Shown here in pieces: positions 1 to 9,198 of a DNA stretch of 64,000 bases (position 1 is its first letter; every line of letters begins with the position of its first letter). This DNA is from Dermacentor variabilis. Lineage: Eukaryota; Arthropoda; Arachnida; Ixodida; Ixodidae. The notes below the pieces were generated by a model. It was not told where the DNA came from and ran no database searches. It saw only the letters and a program-made list of their open reading frames with translations. Where the stretch lies: positions 122,631,105 through 122,695,104 of the forward strand of contig NC_134572.1 of NCBI RefSeq assembly GCF_050947875.1, read 5' to 3'. The position numbers and the translations under genes are program-made.

Positions 1-480
1 ATGGCTAGGGGTGGCCTTCACGAAATCCTACTCTTTTCGCATTGGAATGGCCGACAACGCTCTCTGTAATGCCTGTCTTTGCGAGGAGACGCTGGAACAC
101 ATTCTGTGCGACTGTCCTGAATATAATGTTCCGAGACAGTCCATGGCGTCCGTTATAGCGCACCTGGACAATAGACCATTGTCAGTTGCAACCATTTTCA
201 CAAATCGCCGACAGAAGACATCGCAGCTGAAGGCGACGAAGGGACTACTTCGGTTTATGAAGGATACGGGCTTGGACAAGCGGCTGTGACAGTGATGTCG
301 CGTACCGCGCAAAAGTGACAGACTGTAACTGACGATGTGTTTGCTTTGTTATGTGCTCTCTCTCTCTCCTCCCATCTTTCATCCCCCCATCCCGCTCCCA
401 TGTGTAGGGTAGCAAACCGGTTAGGCTACACTGGTTAACCTCCCTGCCTTCCTTCTCCACTTTTTCCTTCCTTCCTTCGT
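1..480 (+). pseudogene. 3' end of a non-LTR retrotransposon (RNase H/zinc-finger tail plus 3' UTR)
   Basis: The window opens inside the end of an ORF2-type protein. The frame covering 2-289 ends in a stop and carries a C-x2-C...H-x4-C zinc-finger-like motif (CNACLCEETLEHILCDC, roughly bases 65-120), the cysteine/histidine tail that follows RT and RNase H in I/R1-type LINEs. The segment before it (GVAFTKSYSFRIG) is also typical of that tail. Downstream, 290-480 is a pyrimidine-rich 3' UTR with a tract around 421-450 (ctggttaacctccctgcctt) that recurs at 12600-12690 and, inverted, at 24800-24870, so this is a repeat family. The 5' part lies outside the window. The exact clade (I, R1 or related) is not decided. 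Confidence 0.7.
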
Positions 481-484
481 TAAT

Positions 485-905
485 AGCATCAAGGTCAGAT
501 TGAACGGTCTTAGCTCCATCAGCGAAGGTTATTTCTCTATAGACAACACAATCATCGTCAAATAGGTAAATATACGAGTAAACACACGAACTTAAGTCAG
601 TAATGCATATAAGAAAGAGTAAATTGTCTAGTAACGTCCCTTGAGGGAACCTGCATAGAACAGCAGTGTGTTCTGAATTTACATTATTGGCATACACAAA
701 CTGGAAACCGTTAGCAAGAAAGGTTTCCGGCGAAAATAGCACTTTAGAGTGAATGTTAAGCTGGCGTAGTTTGTAGAGACTTTGTAGATACTTTGCCAAA
801 TGCTTTAGAAAAGTCTATAAAAATGCAGTCAATTAAAGAACTACCAAGGATGGCATGATGTTGAAGAAACGTTAATCTAGTAGGAACCTGTACAAAAGCT
901 CGTGC
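485..905 (-). pseudogene. Decayed reverse transcriptase fragment, CR1/Jockey-like LINE
   Basis: Read on the minus strand, this encodes a degraded central RT domain. Visible pieces in order are a block A-like stretch (CIFIDFSKAFGKVS near 830-800), a segment matching LSQLNLDANVLEWIKNFL of the LINE at 3448, a damaged catalytic entry motif (FPQGTLLDNLLFL in place of VPQGSVLGPLLFL), and LFDDDCVVYR where FADDCVLYR is expected. It is thus a second, older copy of the element family at 3448-5057, in inverse orientation. Catalytic residues are altered (FDDD for FADD) and the frame is broken on both sides, so it is a relic. Confidence 0.75.
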
Positions 906-1267
906 CTCAATAAACACTACCTCAGGCAATACAGTTCTTCGAAGCGATACTCAAAAGAACGAGATAACGCCGAGATATTCTTCACATTTCCTTCCTTCCC
1001 TTTCTTGTTTTCTCTAAACAAAAATGGTTGCATACTTGATTACCTAACTCATCGCCTGGGTGCCATTCTATCTTTGTGGCTCTCATTTTCCTTTATTATA
1101 CACATTCAACTACAATACCGGTTATAGTTTCATGCAATTCATCACAAAAACCTAAAAGCACCTCAGCTTTCCCGAAGAAAAGTGATTTTCGAAGGCTAAT
1201 CACGCCTACCAAAAGATCTCGATATAGCTTGAAAACAACTACGCTAAAAGCATCGAGTATGACGTGT
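906..1267. other. Anonymous spacer
   Basis: I see no recognisable gene, repeat terminus or RNA signal here. Short open frames have no family resemblance. Confidence 0.4.
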
Positions 1268-1337
1268 ATACAGGGTGTCCCAGCTCATTTTAGCTGTAGT
1301 TTTAAAATATGCCGATGCACTCTAAGACGACGCGACC

Positions 1338-1536
1338 AAATGCATGTTGAGTAGAACTTGTTGCTGGGCGAGTTGGTTGGGATCTGAAGAATACATTGTT
1401 GCGCCAAAAAAGGAAAATAAAGACTTGAGAAGGAAGAGTACGAAAAGACAGATTCAATCTGTCTTTTCGTACTCTTCCTTCTCAAGTCTTTATTTTCCTT
1501 TTTTGGCGCAACAATGTATTCTTCAAATGCATGTTG
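1338..1536. mobile_element. Hairpin insertion with 141-bp near-perfect palindrome and 12-bp direct repeats
   Basis: Bases 1385-1454 and 1456-1525 are exact reverse complements around a single central base (1455). The palindrome plus a unique stretch (1350-1384, containing cttgttgctgggcgagttgg) is bounded by direct copies of aaatgcatgttg (1338-1349 and 1525-1536). The right arm of the surrounding foldback element lacks this block, so it is a later insertion and the 12-bp repeats read as a target site duplication. That length fits target-primed retroposition better than TA-specific transposons. It has no coding capacity. Confidence 0.7.
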
Positions 1537-1560
1537 CTGACTATTCTATAGAGTAGGTCA

Positions 1561-1562
<2 letters not shown>

Positions 1563-1606
<44 letters not shown>
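1563..1606. repeat. (TA)n microsatellite
   Basis: Uninterrupted TA dinucleotides of about 44 bases, within the left arm of the foldback element. The right arm lacks it, so it expanded after the arms formed. Confidence 0.95.
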
Positions 1607-1607
<1 letters not shown>

Positions 1608-2382
1608 GCCTAATTGCATAATTAGTCAAAATTAATTAACCAATTTTAGAAGCCACGATGTTAGGCAAACAGAATGCAATTAGAAAGTTGCAGAGCGCTT
1701 TGCAAAACGTCATATTAAATAGTTTCCAACGTTCTATCTGTTAGGTATTAGTGTTTTCCTGCTTACTGCAGATGCCCACAAAAAAATGCCCATAAAAAAA
1801 AAGAAGAACTACCACGTGACATGCCTGCTTGCGCATCGTGACTGCACCGCTCTCAACCTTTCTCGTAGAAACGGACGCAGCATCTAGATGGGCGTGCTGC
1901 CGCTGCGCCTGCTTATCGTTATCATGAACCGCCGCGAGGGAAGCAGGTGACAGCACACCCTGCTAGGTGATATGTCCGTTAGTACCAGAAATGTTGAGAG
2001 CAGTGCAATCACGATGAGCAAGCAGGCATGCCATGTGGTAGTTTTCTTATTTTTTTTTATCTCGCGGGCATCTGCAGTAAGCAGGAAAACACTAATACCT
2101 AACAGATAGAACGTTGGAAAATATTTAATCAGACGTTTTGCAAAGCGCTCTACAATTTTCTAACTGGAATTTTTGCCTAACTTTGTTGCTTCAGAAATGT
2201 GTTAATTAATCTTGACTAATGATGCAATTAACCGTAATACAAAAATAGTGTGACTTAGTTTATACAATATTGAGCAATATGCGGTTGGTCGCGTCGTCCT
2301 AGGGTGCGTCAGTATATTTTTTAACTCTGGCTAAAATTAGCTGGCAGACCCATTATACAGTCCACAGCATTAACCCTTACAG

Positions 2383-2536
<154 letters not shown>

Positions 2537-2639
2537 CAACAAGAAAGGAGGCCGAAGGGCCCATTTTTGTAAGTCACATCGTAAGAACTCAACAAACGGT
2601 GACACTATGGACAGCATTGGGGACGTTCTTTCTAGCGCC

Positions 2640-2790
2640 TAATTTAATTAAAGAAACGACATATAAATGAAACTCGAAGTGGATAAAAGTGCAACTCGCC
2701 GCAGGTGGGATACAAAGCCACATTTTCGCATTACACGCGCCATGCTCTTACCAAGTGAGCTACTGTGGCACCGTTACCGCACCCACTTAA
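2640..2790 (-). repeat. tRNA-derived SINE
   Basis: On the minus strand the sequence has a polymerase III A box (tagctcacttggtaagagc, from base 2762 down to about 2744) and a B-box-like block (tttgtatcccacctgc, about 2716-2701) about 25 bases further on. A tail runs toward 2640. There is no cloverleaf-forming acceptor stem, so it is a SINE head and not a tRNA gene. The same head (ggcaccgtgg...) recurs at 11485. It resembles the tRNA-like Ruka SINE described from Rhipicephalus ticks; that name is a suggestion from memory. Confidence 0.65.
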
Positions 2791-3447
2791 TTGAATTACA
2801 TAAATACCGAACAAACTGGACTGAAAGTGGATGAAAGAAATTTCACCGTCGATACAACACTCTCTAATGCAAATTTTTGAGCGCGGCTGTTTGGGTACTT
2901 TGAATTCGCATACATTGTGGCAAAGAACTTCCTTCTTAACGACAGAGTCGTATCGGCGGCGGCGCCGCTGCGCCTCTGCTCGGGCCCCTCGTTTAGCAGC
3001 AGCGATAGACAAAGCATTTCCACGGATCGCATCTCTTATTGTTCAGAAACGAAGCGCGAGCACGGGATTGCGTAGTGCGCGCGGAGCGCGTTCTCTAATG
3101 GCCGCGGCGCAGTGGGGCCGATGCCCACGCCAGCGCTTTGTTCCCATACCGCTCACCACGTGCCTGGCCTGGTCGTCGCCGTTGAGCATGTCTTGTGCGA
3201 CACTCTGTTTTCGTCCCCACCTTTTCGCTATACTCTCCTCCTCCGCTTTCTTCATGTTTACGCTTGACCCTCCCCCTCAGCTTTCCTCCTCACGCTCTCT
3301 TCGCTCTCACTGCCTTTCATCTCTCGCTGCGGTCCGCCTTAGCTCTTTCATCCTTCGTTGCGCTCGTCCGCTCGGTTACGAGGCACGCCGCAGGAGGTGG
3401 ACGCTCAAAGCGGGAGCGGACGCCTAATAGCTGCGCTCTAAAACAGG
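2791..3447. other. Anonymous GC-rich stretch upstream of the CR1-like LINE
   Basis: Bases 2815-2850 resemble the tail of another SINE (ctttcatccactttc on the minus strand). The rest, including the GC-rich 2950-3190 and pyrimidine-rich 3215-3380, shows open frames on both strands with low-complexity translation and no recognisable domain. Confidence 0.4.
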
Positions 3448-5057
3448 TTGCCAGAGGCGGAATGCGAACTTGTTTGGGACCCCTTTTTGAAGCGACTACG
3501 TAACAAAAAGAAGTGGTCGTTTCGTCGCGCAAAAGCTTCATGCAGTGACGTTGCTTGGTCCGCCTACTACCTCACTGAAAGTGCCTACAACACAGCCGCC
3601 GCTAGTGCGAAACAGCATTTTTATTCTGTCACCCTTCCGTCCATCTTGCAAACTAATCCTCGTAAATTCTGGACCATAGTTAACGGTACTCCAAGCAAAA
3701 TAATCCAATTAACATACCCAAATGATCAACCTGTTGCTCCTGAAGAATGCTGTAATGTATTTAATGATGTGTTCTCTTCACATGTTACCACAATGCCACG
3801 TGCATTACCGCTTGTATCCAATTCTGGTTTTTCGCCCATGGATCCAATCTCTATTGACTGGGTTGGTGTTACCTGCCTAATTAACAATCAAAAAACGTCC
3901 TCCTCTGCCGGCCCAGACTGTCTGAACTCAAAAATTTTGAAGTGTACTAATGTATTCTCTGCTGTTATTTTGTCGCACATTTTCACTCAGTCATTACAGC
4001 AGTCTGTTCTTCCACACGACTGGTGCGTGGGAAAGGTGATTCCAGTTCATAAATCAGGTAACACACACTTACCCAGCAATTACAGGCCTATCTCACTAAC
4101 AAGCATTTCATGTAAAATTCTTGAGCATATAATATATTCACATTTGGCTGAGTTTTTAGAATCAAACTCCTTTTTCAACCCCTGTCAACATGGTTTCCGT
4201 AAGTTCTTTTCCTGTGAAACACAGCTCTTAACATTTACTAACGATCTCTTTGCAATTTCTGATCTAGGTACCGACATTGACTGCGTATTTCTTGATTTTG
4301 CCAAAGCCTTTGACTCTGTGACCCATGATTTACTTCTGCTTAAGCTGTCTCAACTTAACTTGGACGCAAATGTACTCGAGTGGATAAAAAACTTTCTTTC
4401 TAACAGGACGCAGTTTGTAAACACTAATAACTGTAATTCTCGGTTTTCTAAAGTACCAGCAGGTGTTCCTCAAGGGTCAGTCCTGGGTCCACTTCTCTTT
4501 CTAATCTATATTAACGATCTTCCGAACTGCGTTCTTTCCTCTTCCATAAAGCTTTTCGCGGATGACTGTGTTCTTTACCGCAAAATTACTAATCTTTCAG
4601 ATTCCCAAGAGCTGCAGGACGACCTTAACCGCGTAATTGAGTGGTGTTCTAATTGGTGCATGCAACTAAATTCAAATAAATGCAAGGCCATGCGTATATC
4701 TCGTAACACTGCCACACACACCTACTTTATTAATGGTGCACCTGTGACGTCAGTTAGCTCTTACAAGTATCTCGGCCTTCACATATCAAATAACCTTTCA
4801 TGGCACTCGCATATTGACTATGTTACTAAAAACGCTAATAGCATGCTTGGTTACTTACGCCGTAATTTTAGCTCTGCCCCTTCTTCCCTGAAGCTAACTC
4901 TTTATAAAACATTAGTTCGCTCCAAATTGGAGTATGCTTCAGCCATTTGGGATCCGACTCAGTCTTCATTAGTTTCTACTCTTGAAAGTATTCAAAACCG
5001 CAGTGCACGCTTTGTATTATCTAATTATTCTCGCTATGCAAGTATTTCTTCAATGAA
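3448..5057 (+). pseudogene. Reverse transcriptase ORF (5' part) of a CR1/Jockey-like LINE, split by insertion
   Basis: This frame encodes a non-LTR reverse transcriptase, which copies the element RNA at a nicked target site. Visible in order (counting from 3448): a linker with CR1-like spacing (residues about 12-70), the finger motif NYRPISLTSISCKILE (about 210), FLDFAKAFD with its catalytic Asp near residue 283, GVPQGSVLGPLLFLIYINDL near 339, the catalytic box FADD at 370-373, and thumb motifs ending at the insertion. No endonuclease domain is present, so the copy is 5'-truncated; the first codon of the open frame is TTG and is not a true start. Homology begins near 3480. The frame is stopped at 5058 by a nested LINE and resumes at 11031 in the same phase. 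CR1 versus Jockey clade is undecided. Confidence 0.88.
5044..5057. repeat. Target site duplication, left copy
   Basis: atttcttcaatgaa is repeated exactly at 11017-11030, bounding the nested I-like LINE. Confidence 0.9.
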
Positions 5058-5432
5058 TGAATGAATGAATGTGTGGGTTTTATTGGCGCAAGGGCCAGGT
5101 ATGGCCAAAGAGCGCCAAGCAAGTGTTAGTGATTTCGCAGTGGAGTTGTGAATTCTGTGAAGTTGATGTGACGTGGCTGTAAAGGGGCCTAAAATATAGT
5201 CGCTGTGAAGTGCGTAAAATGTACGTTTAATAAAATTATGGCGGTGACAAATGACGTGTACTATGAGCATTAAGGTGCATTGTAAAATAATGATACGATA
5301 TAAAATAATGCATAGGTTTCTAAAGTTAACTAGAGCACCATGGCCTCGTTAGAGCCCTTGAGACACAAGGGTCTGGAGGCACGTGCTATATAAAACAACT
5401 ATCACAGCGGCATCCTCTGGAGAGAGGATGCG
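5058..5432 (-). other. 3' UTR and (CATT)n tail of the I-like LINE
   Basis: Noncoding 3' end after the ORF2 stop. On the minus strand it ends with aataaaacccacacattcatt and short CATT repeats instead of poly(A). A related end is seen at 13868-13960, so this end is family-specific. Confidence 0.75.
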
Positions 5433-8400
5433 CTACGAATTTATTGGGCTCATAACATGTAGGACAACCTCATTTAAAAAATTGAGGACTGCTTTGGTGT
5501 TGAAAAATGGTTCTTTACCAAAAAACATAGCTGGGTGAAGAGGTATGCAATAACGATATGCAAGAGGAAAATGCTTCTTTCTTTCAGGTTCGGCTTTGCG
5601 ACACTCCAAGAGGACGTGGAGGACGGTCAGCCTCTCACCACATCGACCACAGGTTGGCGGTTCATTTCCAGTAAGCAGAACATTGTGTGTACCAAATGTG
5701 TGCCCTATTCTGAGGCGGCAGAATAAGACATCTGTTCGCCGTGATTTTGTTGGGGAGGGCCAAAAACCTAGCTGTGGCTTTATAACGTGAAGTTTATTGT
5801 TTATTTCTGCGTTCCACATGCGTTGCCAGTATTGTCGCAGTTTCTTACGCAAGAAAGGCTTCAAATCTGTCACCGGGACAGCAGCTGCGGAAAAAGTGTT
5901 TAGTGATGTGAGTGATGTGGCCATTTTATCAGCCAGTACATTACCCTCGATACCTCTATGGCCAGGTACCCAGCATATTACTACATGTATATGTGATATA
6001 TAAATACTGCATAAGAGGGAGTAAAGTTCAATGAATACAGGATTTTTAAGCTTTTGTAATGAAATTAACGCTTTTACGAGACTTAGCGAGTCTGTGTATA
6101 CAATTGCTCTGTCGAGTTTTAATTTCTGTATATGTCTTACTGCAGACAGTACTGCATAAGCTTCTGCAGTGAAGATACTTGTTTGCGGGTTCAGTAAGTC
6201 AGATATAGAAAGAGAGGGACCAACCGCAGCATAAGATACACCAGCATGCGATTTAGACGCGTCTGTGTAGAATTCGGAGCACCTGTACTTCGATTGAAGT
6301 TCGCGGAAATGCATAGCGATTTCGATGTCGGGTGCGTGTTTTGTGACCTCTACAAAGGATACGTCACAGTCTATCACCTGCCACCCCCAGGGCGGTAATA
6401 GCTTAGTTGGAGGCATCAGTCGATGTTCAAGAACAGGGACATCCATTTCCGTGCTAAGTTCTCTTGCACGCAGTGAGAAAGGAAGTCTCATGGAGGGTTT
6501 ATTATTAAAAAGTGTTTGACACGTTAAGTCATTAACAGTCTTGAAACACGGATGTTCTTTATTGGAGCGCACATTGAGAAAATAAATTAAGCTGATGTAC
6601 GTTCTCTGAAAATGTAGTGACCATTCGTCTGACTCTGCATATAGACTTTCCACCGGGCTTGTTCTAAATGCGCCAGTGGCCAGGCGGATACCCAGATGAT
6701 GAACGGGGTCTAACATTTTTAGCGCACTCGGTGCAGCAGAGTGATATACTACGGCACCATAATCTAATCGTGATCTAACTAGGCTCCTGTAAAGATTTAG
6801 GAGGCACCTCCTGTCGCTACCCCATGTAGTGTGGGATAGAACTTTAAGTAAGTTCATGGTTTTTAGACATTTTTCTTTAAGATATTTTATGTGTGAAATG
6901 AAAGTGAGCCTGGAGTCGAGAATAACACCTAGAAATTTGTGCTCTTTCTTGAAGGGAATTTGTTGTCCACCCAGTTCTACACAGGGATCAGGTACCAGGC
7001 CTCTCTTTCTTGTGAAGAGAACACAAGAGCTTTTGTGCGGGTTGATTTTAAATCCATTTTGGTCTGCCCACTTGGACACCTTGTTTAGGCCCTGCTGTAC
7101 CTGTCTTTCACACACAGTAAGGTTGCAAGATTTGAAACCTATCTGTATATCATCTACATAGACGGAATAAAAAATGGCCGCTGGCAGTGAACGACGAAGT
7201 GTGTTCATTTTAACGATAAAGAGAGTGCAACTGAGTACTCCTCCCTGGGGTACACCTGTTTCCTGTATAAAAGGTCGCGACAATACGTTGCCGATTTTCA
7301 CGCGGAAGCTACGATCCGACAAATAACTTTCAATTATGTTCAGCATATTTCCACGGATGCCCATCTCCGACAAGTCTCGCAAGATCCCGTAACGCCATGC
7401 CGTGTCATACGCTTTTTCCATGTCAAGGAATACCGATAGGAAATACTGCCCATGTACAAATGCATCACGGATATTTCCTTCAATGCGCACCAGATGATCG
7501 GTTGTCGACCGCCCTTCTCTGAATCCACACTGAAAAGGATCGAGCATAATGTTGAGCTCAAGGAAATGTATCAGTCTGCGATTTATCATTTTTTCAAAAA
7601 GCTTACACAGACAATTAGTTAGAGCTATTGGACGATAACTTGATGCCAAGGAAGGGTCTTTTCCCTGCTTTAGAACAGGAACTACAATCGCTTCTTTCCA
7701 TGTGGATGGGAGGTATCCTGAAGCCCAAAGAGTATTGAAGAGTGTAAGAAGTGTAACTTGTGCGTCAGTATGTATGTTTCTGATCATGTCATACATGACT
7801 CTGTCAGGTCCCGGTGCAGTGCTTTTACATGTGTTCAAGGCAGCTCTCAACTCGGCAATACCGAAAGGCCGGTTATACGGTTCATTCTGCCTGGACTTTC
7901 GTATGATTGGCTTACGCTCTACTATTTCTTTATGTTTAAGAAAGGATTGGGAATAGTGCGTTGGGCTCGACACTTGCTCAAAGTGCTCCCCAAGTGAGTC
8001 TGCCTGATCTTGCAGTGTATCGCCCTGTGTATTTACCAGAGGGAGTGAATATGTTTGTCGCCCTCTAATTCTATTTACCTTGTTCCATACTTTGGCCTCA
8101 TCTGTATAAGAGTTTATACTCGATAAAAACTTCTCCCAACTTTCTCTTCTAGCCTGTCGGCGGGTTCTCCTGCCTTGGGACTTTATTTTCTTAAAGTTGA
8201 CAAGGTTTTCAGCAGTGGGGGAAGCACGTAGCAACCCCCACGCTTTGTTCTGATTCTTACGTGCGATTCTGCATTCATCGTTCCACCACGGGACATGCCG
8301 TTTGCATGCAGAACCACTTACTTCACGTATGCATTTAGATGCGGCATCTATTATGAAGGCTGTGAAGTACTCTACAGCAGCATCGATTTCTAAAGAAGAC

Positions 8401-9152
8401 ATGTCGTCCCATGATATACTAGTTAAGTTTCGGAATTTCTCCCAGTCTGCTGTGTCGATCTTCCACCTAGGAGCCTGTGGTGGATATTCATTTTCTTTAA
8501 GGGTTCTTAATAGTATGGGGAAGTGATCGCTTCCGTAGGGATTGTTCGTAACTTCCCATTCGAGTTCAGGCAGTATGGACGGGGAAACTATGCTCAGATC
8601 GATTGAAGAAAAGGTATTGTTTGCAAGAGAGTAATAAGTGGGTTCTTTCTTATTTAAAATGCACGCACCAGAAGAGAAAAGGAATTGTTCGACAAGTCGT
8701 CCTCGCGCATCTATACGAGAGTCGCCCCACAGGGAGCTGTGCGCATTGAAATCGCCAAGAACAGCATAAGGTTCTGGCAATTGATCTATAAACAATTGGA
8801 ATTCATGTCTCGTTAATTTGTAGTGTGGGGGTATGTAAAGCGAGCAAATGGTGACGAGTTTATTGAGAAGAACAGCTCGAACCGCCACTGCTTCAAGGGG
8901 CGTTTGCAGCTGTAAACGCTGACAGGAAATACTTTTATGAATAAGAATGGCAACACCTCCTGATGATACGACAGCATCATCGCGATCTTTGCGGAACTTG
9001 ACATACGGTCGGAGAAAGTTTGTGTGTTGTGGTGTTAAGTGTGTTTCCTGTAGACACAGCACTTTTGGATTGTGTTTTTGGATAAGCTCTTGTACGTCAT
9101 CAAGGTTCCTAAGAAGACCTCTGACATTCCATTGAATTATTTGTGTAGCCAT
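5433..9152 (-). CDS. I-like LINE ORF2: endonuclease, reverse transcriptase and RNase H polyprotein
   Basis: A 1239-residue protein starting at an ATG (9152). It would nick the chromosome and copy the element RNA into the nick. An N-terminal APE-type endonuclease (residues 1-220) shows QWNVRG, CLQETHL, VLGDFNAHSSLWG and GSDHFPILL. RT (about 425-760) shows SSYRPIALTNCLCKLFEK, LDMEKAYD (Asp near 577), GVPQGGVLS near 633 and the catalytic box YVDD at 665-668. RNase H (about 958-1085) shows FYTDAS (Asp near 964), TAEAYAV, YTDSLSLV and WVPGHRGIEGNVLAD. A C-x2-C...H-x4-C motif (CGRCGERLTVLHVLLEC, about 1165-1187) ends the protein. All catalytic motifs are present and no stop interrupts it. Translation probably depends on ORF1 readthrough or reinitiation across 46 bases, which is inference. 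Confidence 0.93.
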   Translation of the reverse strand: MATQIIQWNVRGLLRNLDDVQELIQKHNPKVLCLQETHLTPQHTNFLRPYVKFRKDRDDAVVSSGGVAILIHKSISCQRLQLQTPLEAVAVRAVLLNKLVTICSLYIPPHYKLTRHEFQLFIDQLPEPYAVLGDFNAHSSLWGDSRIDARGRLVEQFLFSSGACILNKKEPTYYSLANNTFSSIDLSIVSPSILPELEWEVTNNPYGSDHFPILLRTLKENEYPPQAPRWKIDTADWEKFRNLTSISWDDMSSLEIDAAVEYFTAFIIDAASKCIREVSGSACKRHVPWWNDECRIARKNQNKAWGLLRASPTAENLVNFKKIKSQGRRTRRQARRESWEKFLSSINSYTDEAKVWNKVNRIRGRQTYSLPLVNTQGDTLQDQADSLGEHFEQVSSPTHYSQSFLKHKEIVERKPIIRKSRQNEPYNRPFGIAELRAALNTCKSTAPGPDRVMYDMIRNIHTDAQVTLLTLFNTLWASGYLPSTWKEAIVVPVLKQGKDPSLASSYRPIALTNCLCKLFEKMINRRLIHFLELNIMLDPFQCGFREGRSTTDHLVRIEGNIRDAFVHGQYFLSVFLDMEKAYDTAWRYGILRDLSEMGIRGNMLNIIESYLSDRSFRVKIGNVLSRPFIQETGVPQGGVLSCTLFIVKMNTLRRSLPAAIFYSVYVDDIQIGFKSCNLTVCERQVQQGLNKVSKWADQNGFKINPHKSSCVLFTRKRGLVPDPCVELGGQQIPFKKEHKFLGVILDSRLTFISHIKYLKEKCLKTMNLLKVLSHTTWGSDRRCLLNLYRSLVRSRLDYGAVVYHSAAPSALKMLDPVHHLGIRLATGAFRTSPVESLYAESDEWSLHFQRTYISLIYFLNVRSNKEHPCFKTVNDLTCQTLFNNKPSMRLPFSLRARELSTEMDVPVLEHRLMPPTKLLPPWGWQVIDCDVSFVEVTKHAPDIEIAMHFRELQSKYRCSEFYTDASKSHAGVSYAAVGPSLSISDLLNPQTSIFTAEAYAVLSAVRHIQKLKLDRAIVYTDSLSLVKALISLQKLKNPVFIELYSLLCSIYISHIHVVICWVPGHRGIEGNVLADKMATSLTSLNTFSAAAVPVTDLKPFLRKKLRQYWQRMWNAEINNKLHVIKPQLGFWPSPTKSRRTDVLFCRLRIGHTFGTHNVLLTGNEPPTCGRCGERLTVLHVLLECRKAEPERKKHFPLAYRYCIPLHPAMFFGKEPFFNTKAVLNFLNEVVLHVMSPINS

Positions 9153-9198
9153 ATTGGAAGTAAATAAGTGCTGTGTCTATGGAAAGGGAGGTGATGCC

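Larger units (their letters stand above)
1268..2356. mobile_element. Foldback element with long imperfect inverted arms
   Basis: The left end (cagggtgtcccagct, from about 1270) and the right end (inverted as gggtctgccagct, to about 2352) face each other and sit in a TATA-like context, suggesting a TA target. The match continues far inward: the arms share the tract with gacgacgcgacca (1328-1337 and, inverted, near 2290-2302), the tract agcgctttgcaaaacgt (about 1695 versus 2145), and the block ttaggtattagtgttttcct (1742 versus 2085-2104). The whole is a roughly 500-bp-arm foldback structure with a short centre around 1900-1960. No transposase is encoded. A mariner-like or MITE-type origin is inference. 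A (TA)n array (1563-1606) and a hairpin insertion lie in the left arm only. Confidence 0.7.

Noticed and set aside
2831..3427. 198-codon plus-strand frame
   Set aside because: Ser/Arg-rich low-information translation that overlaps open frames in two other phases.
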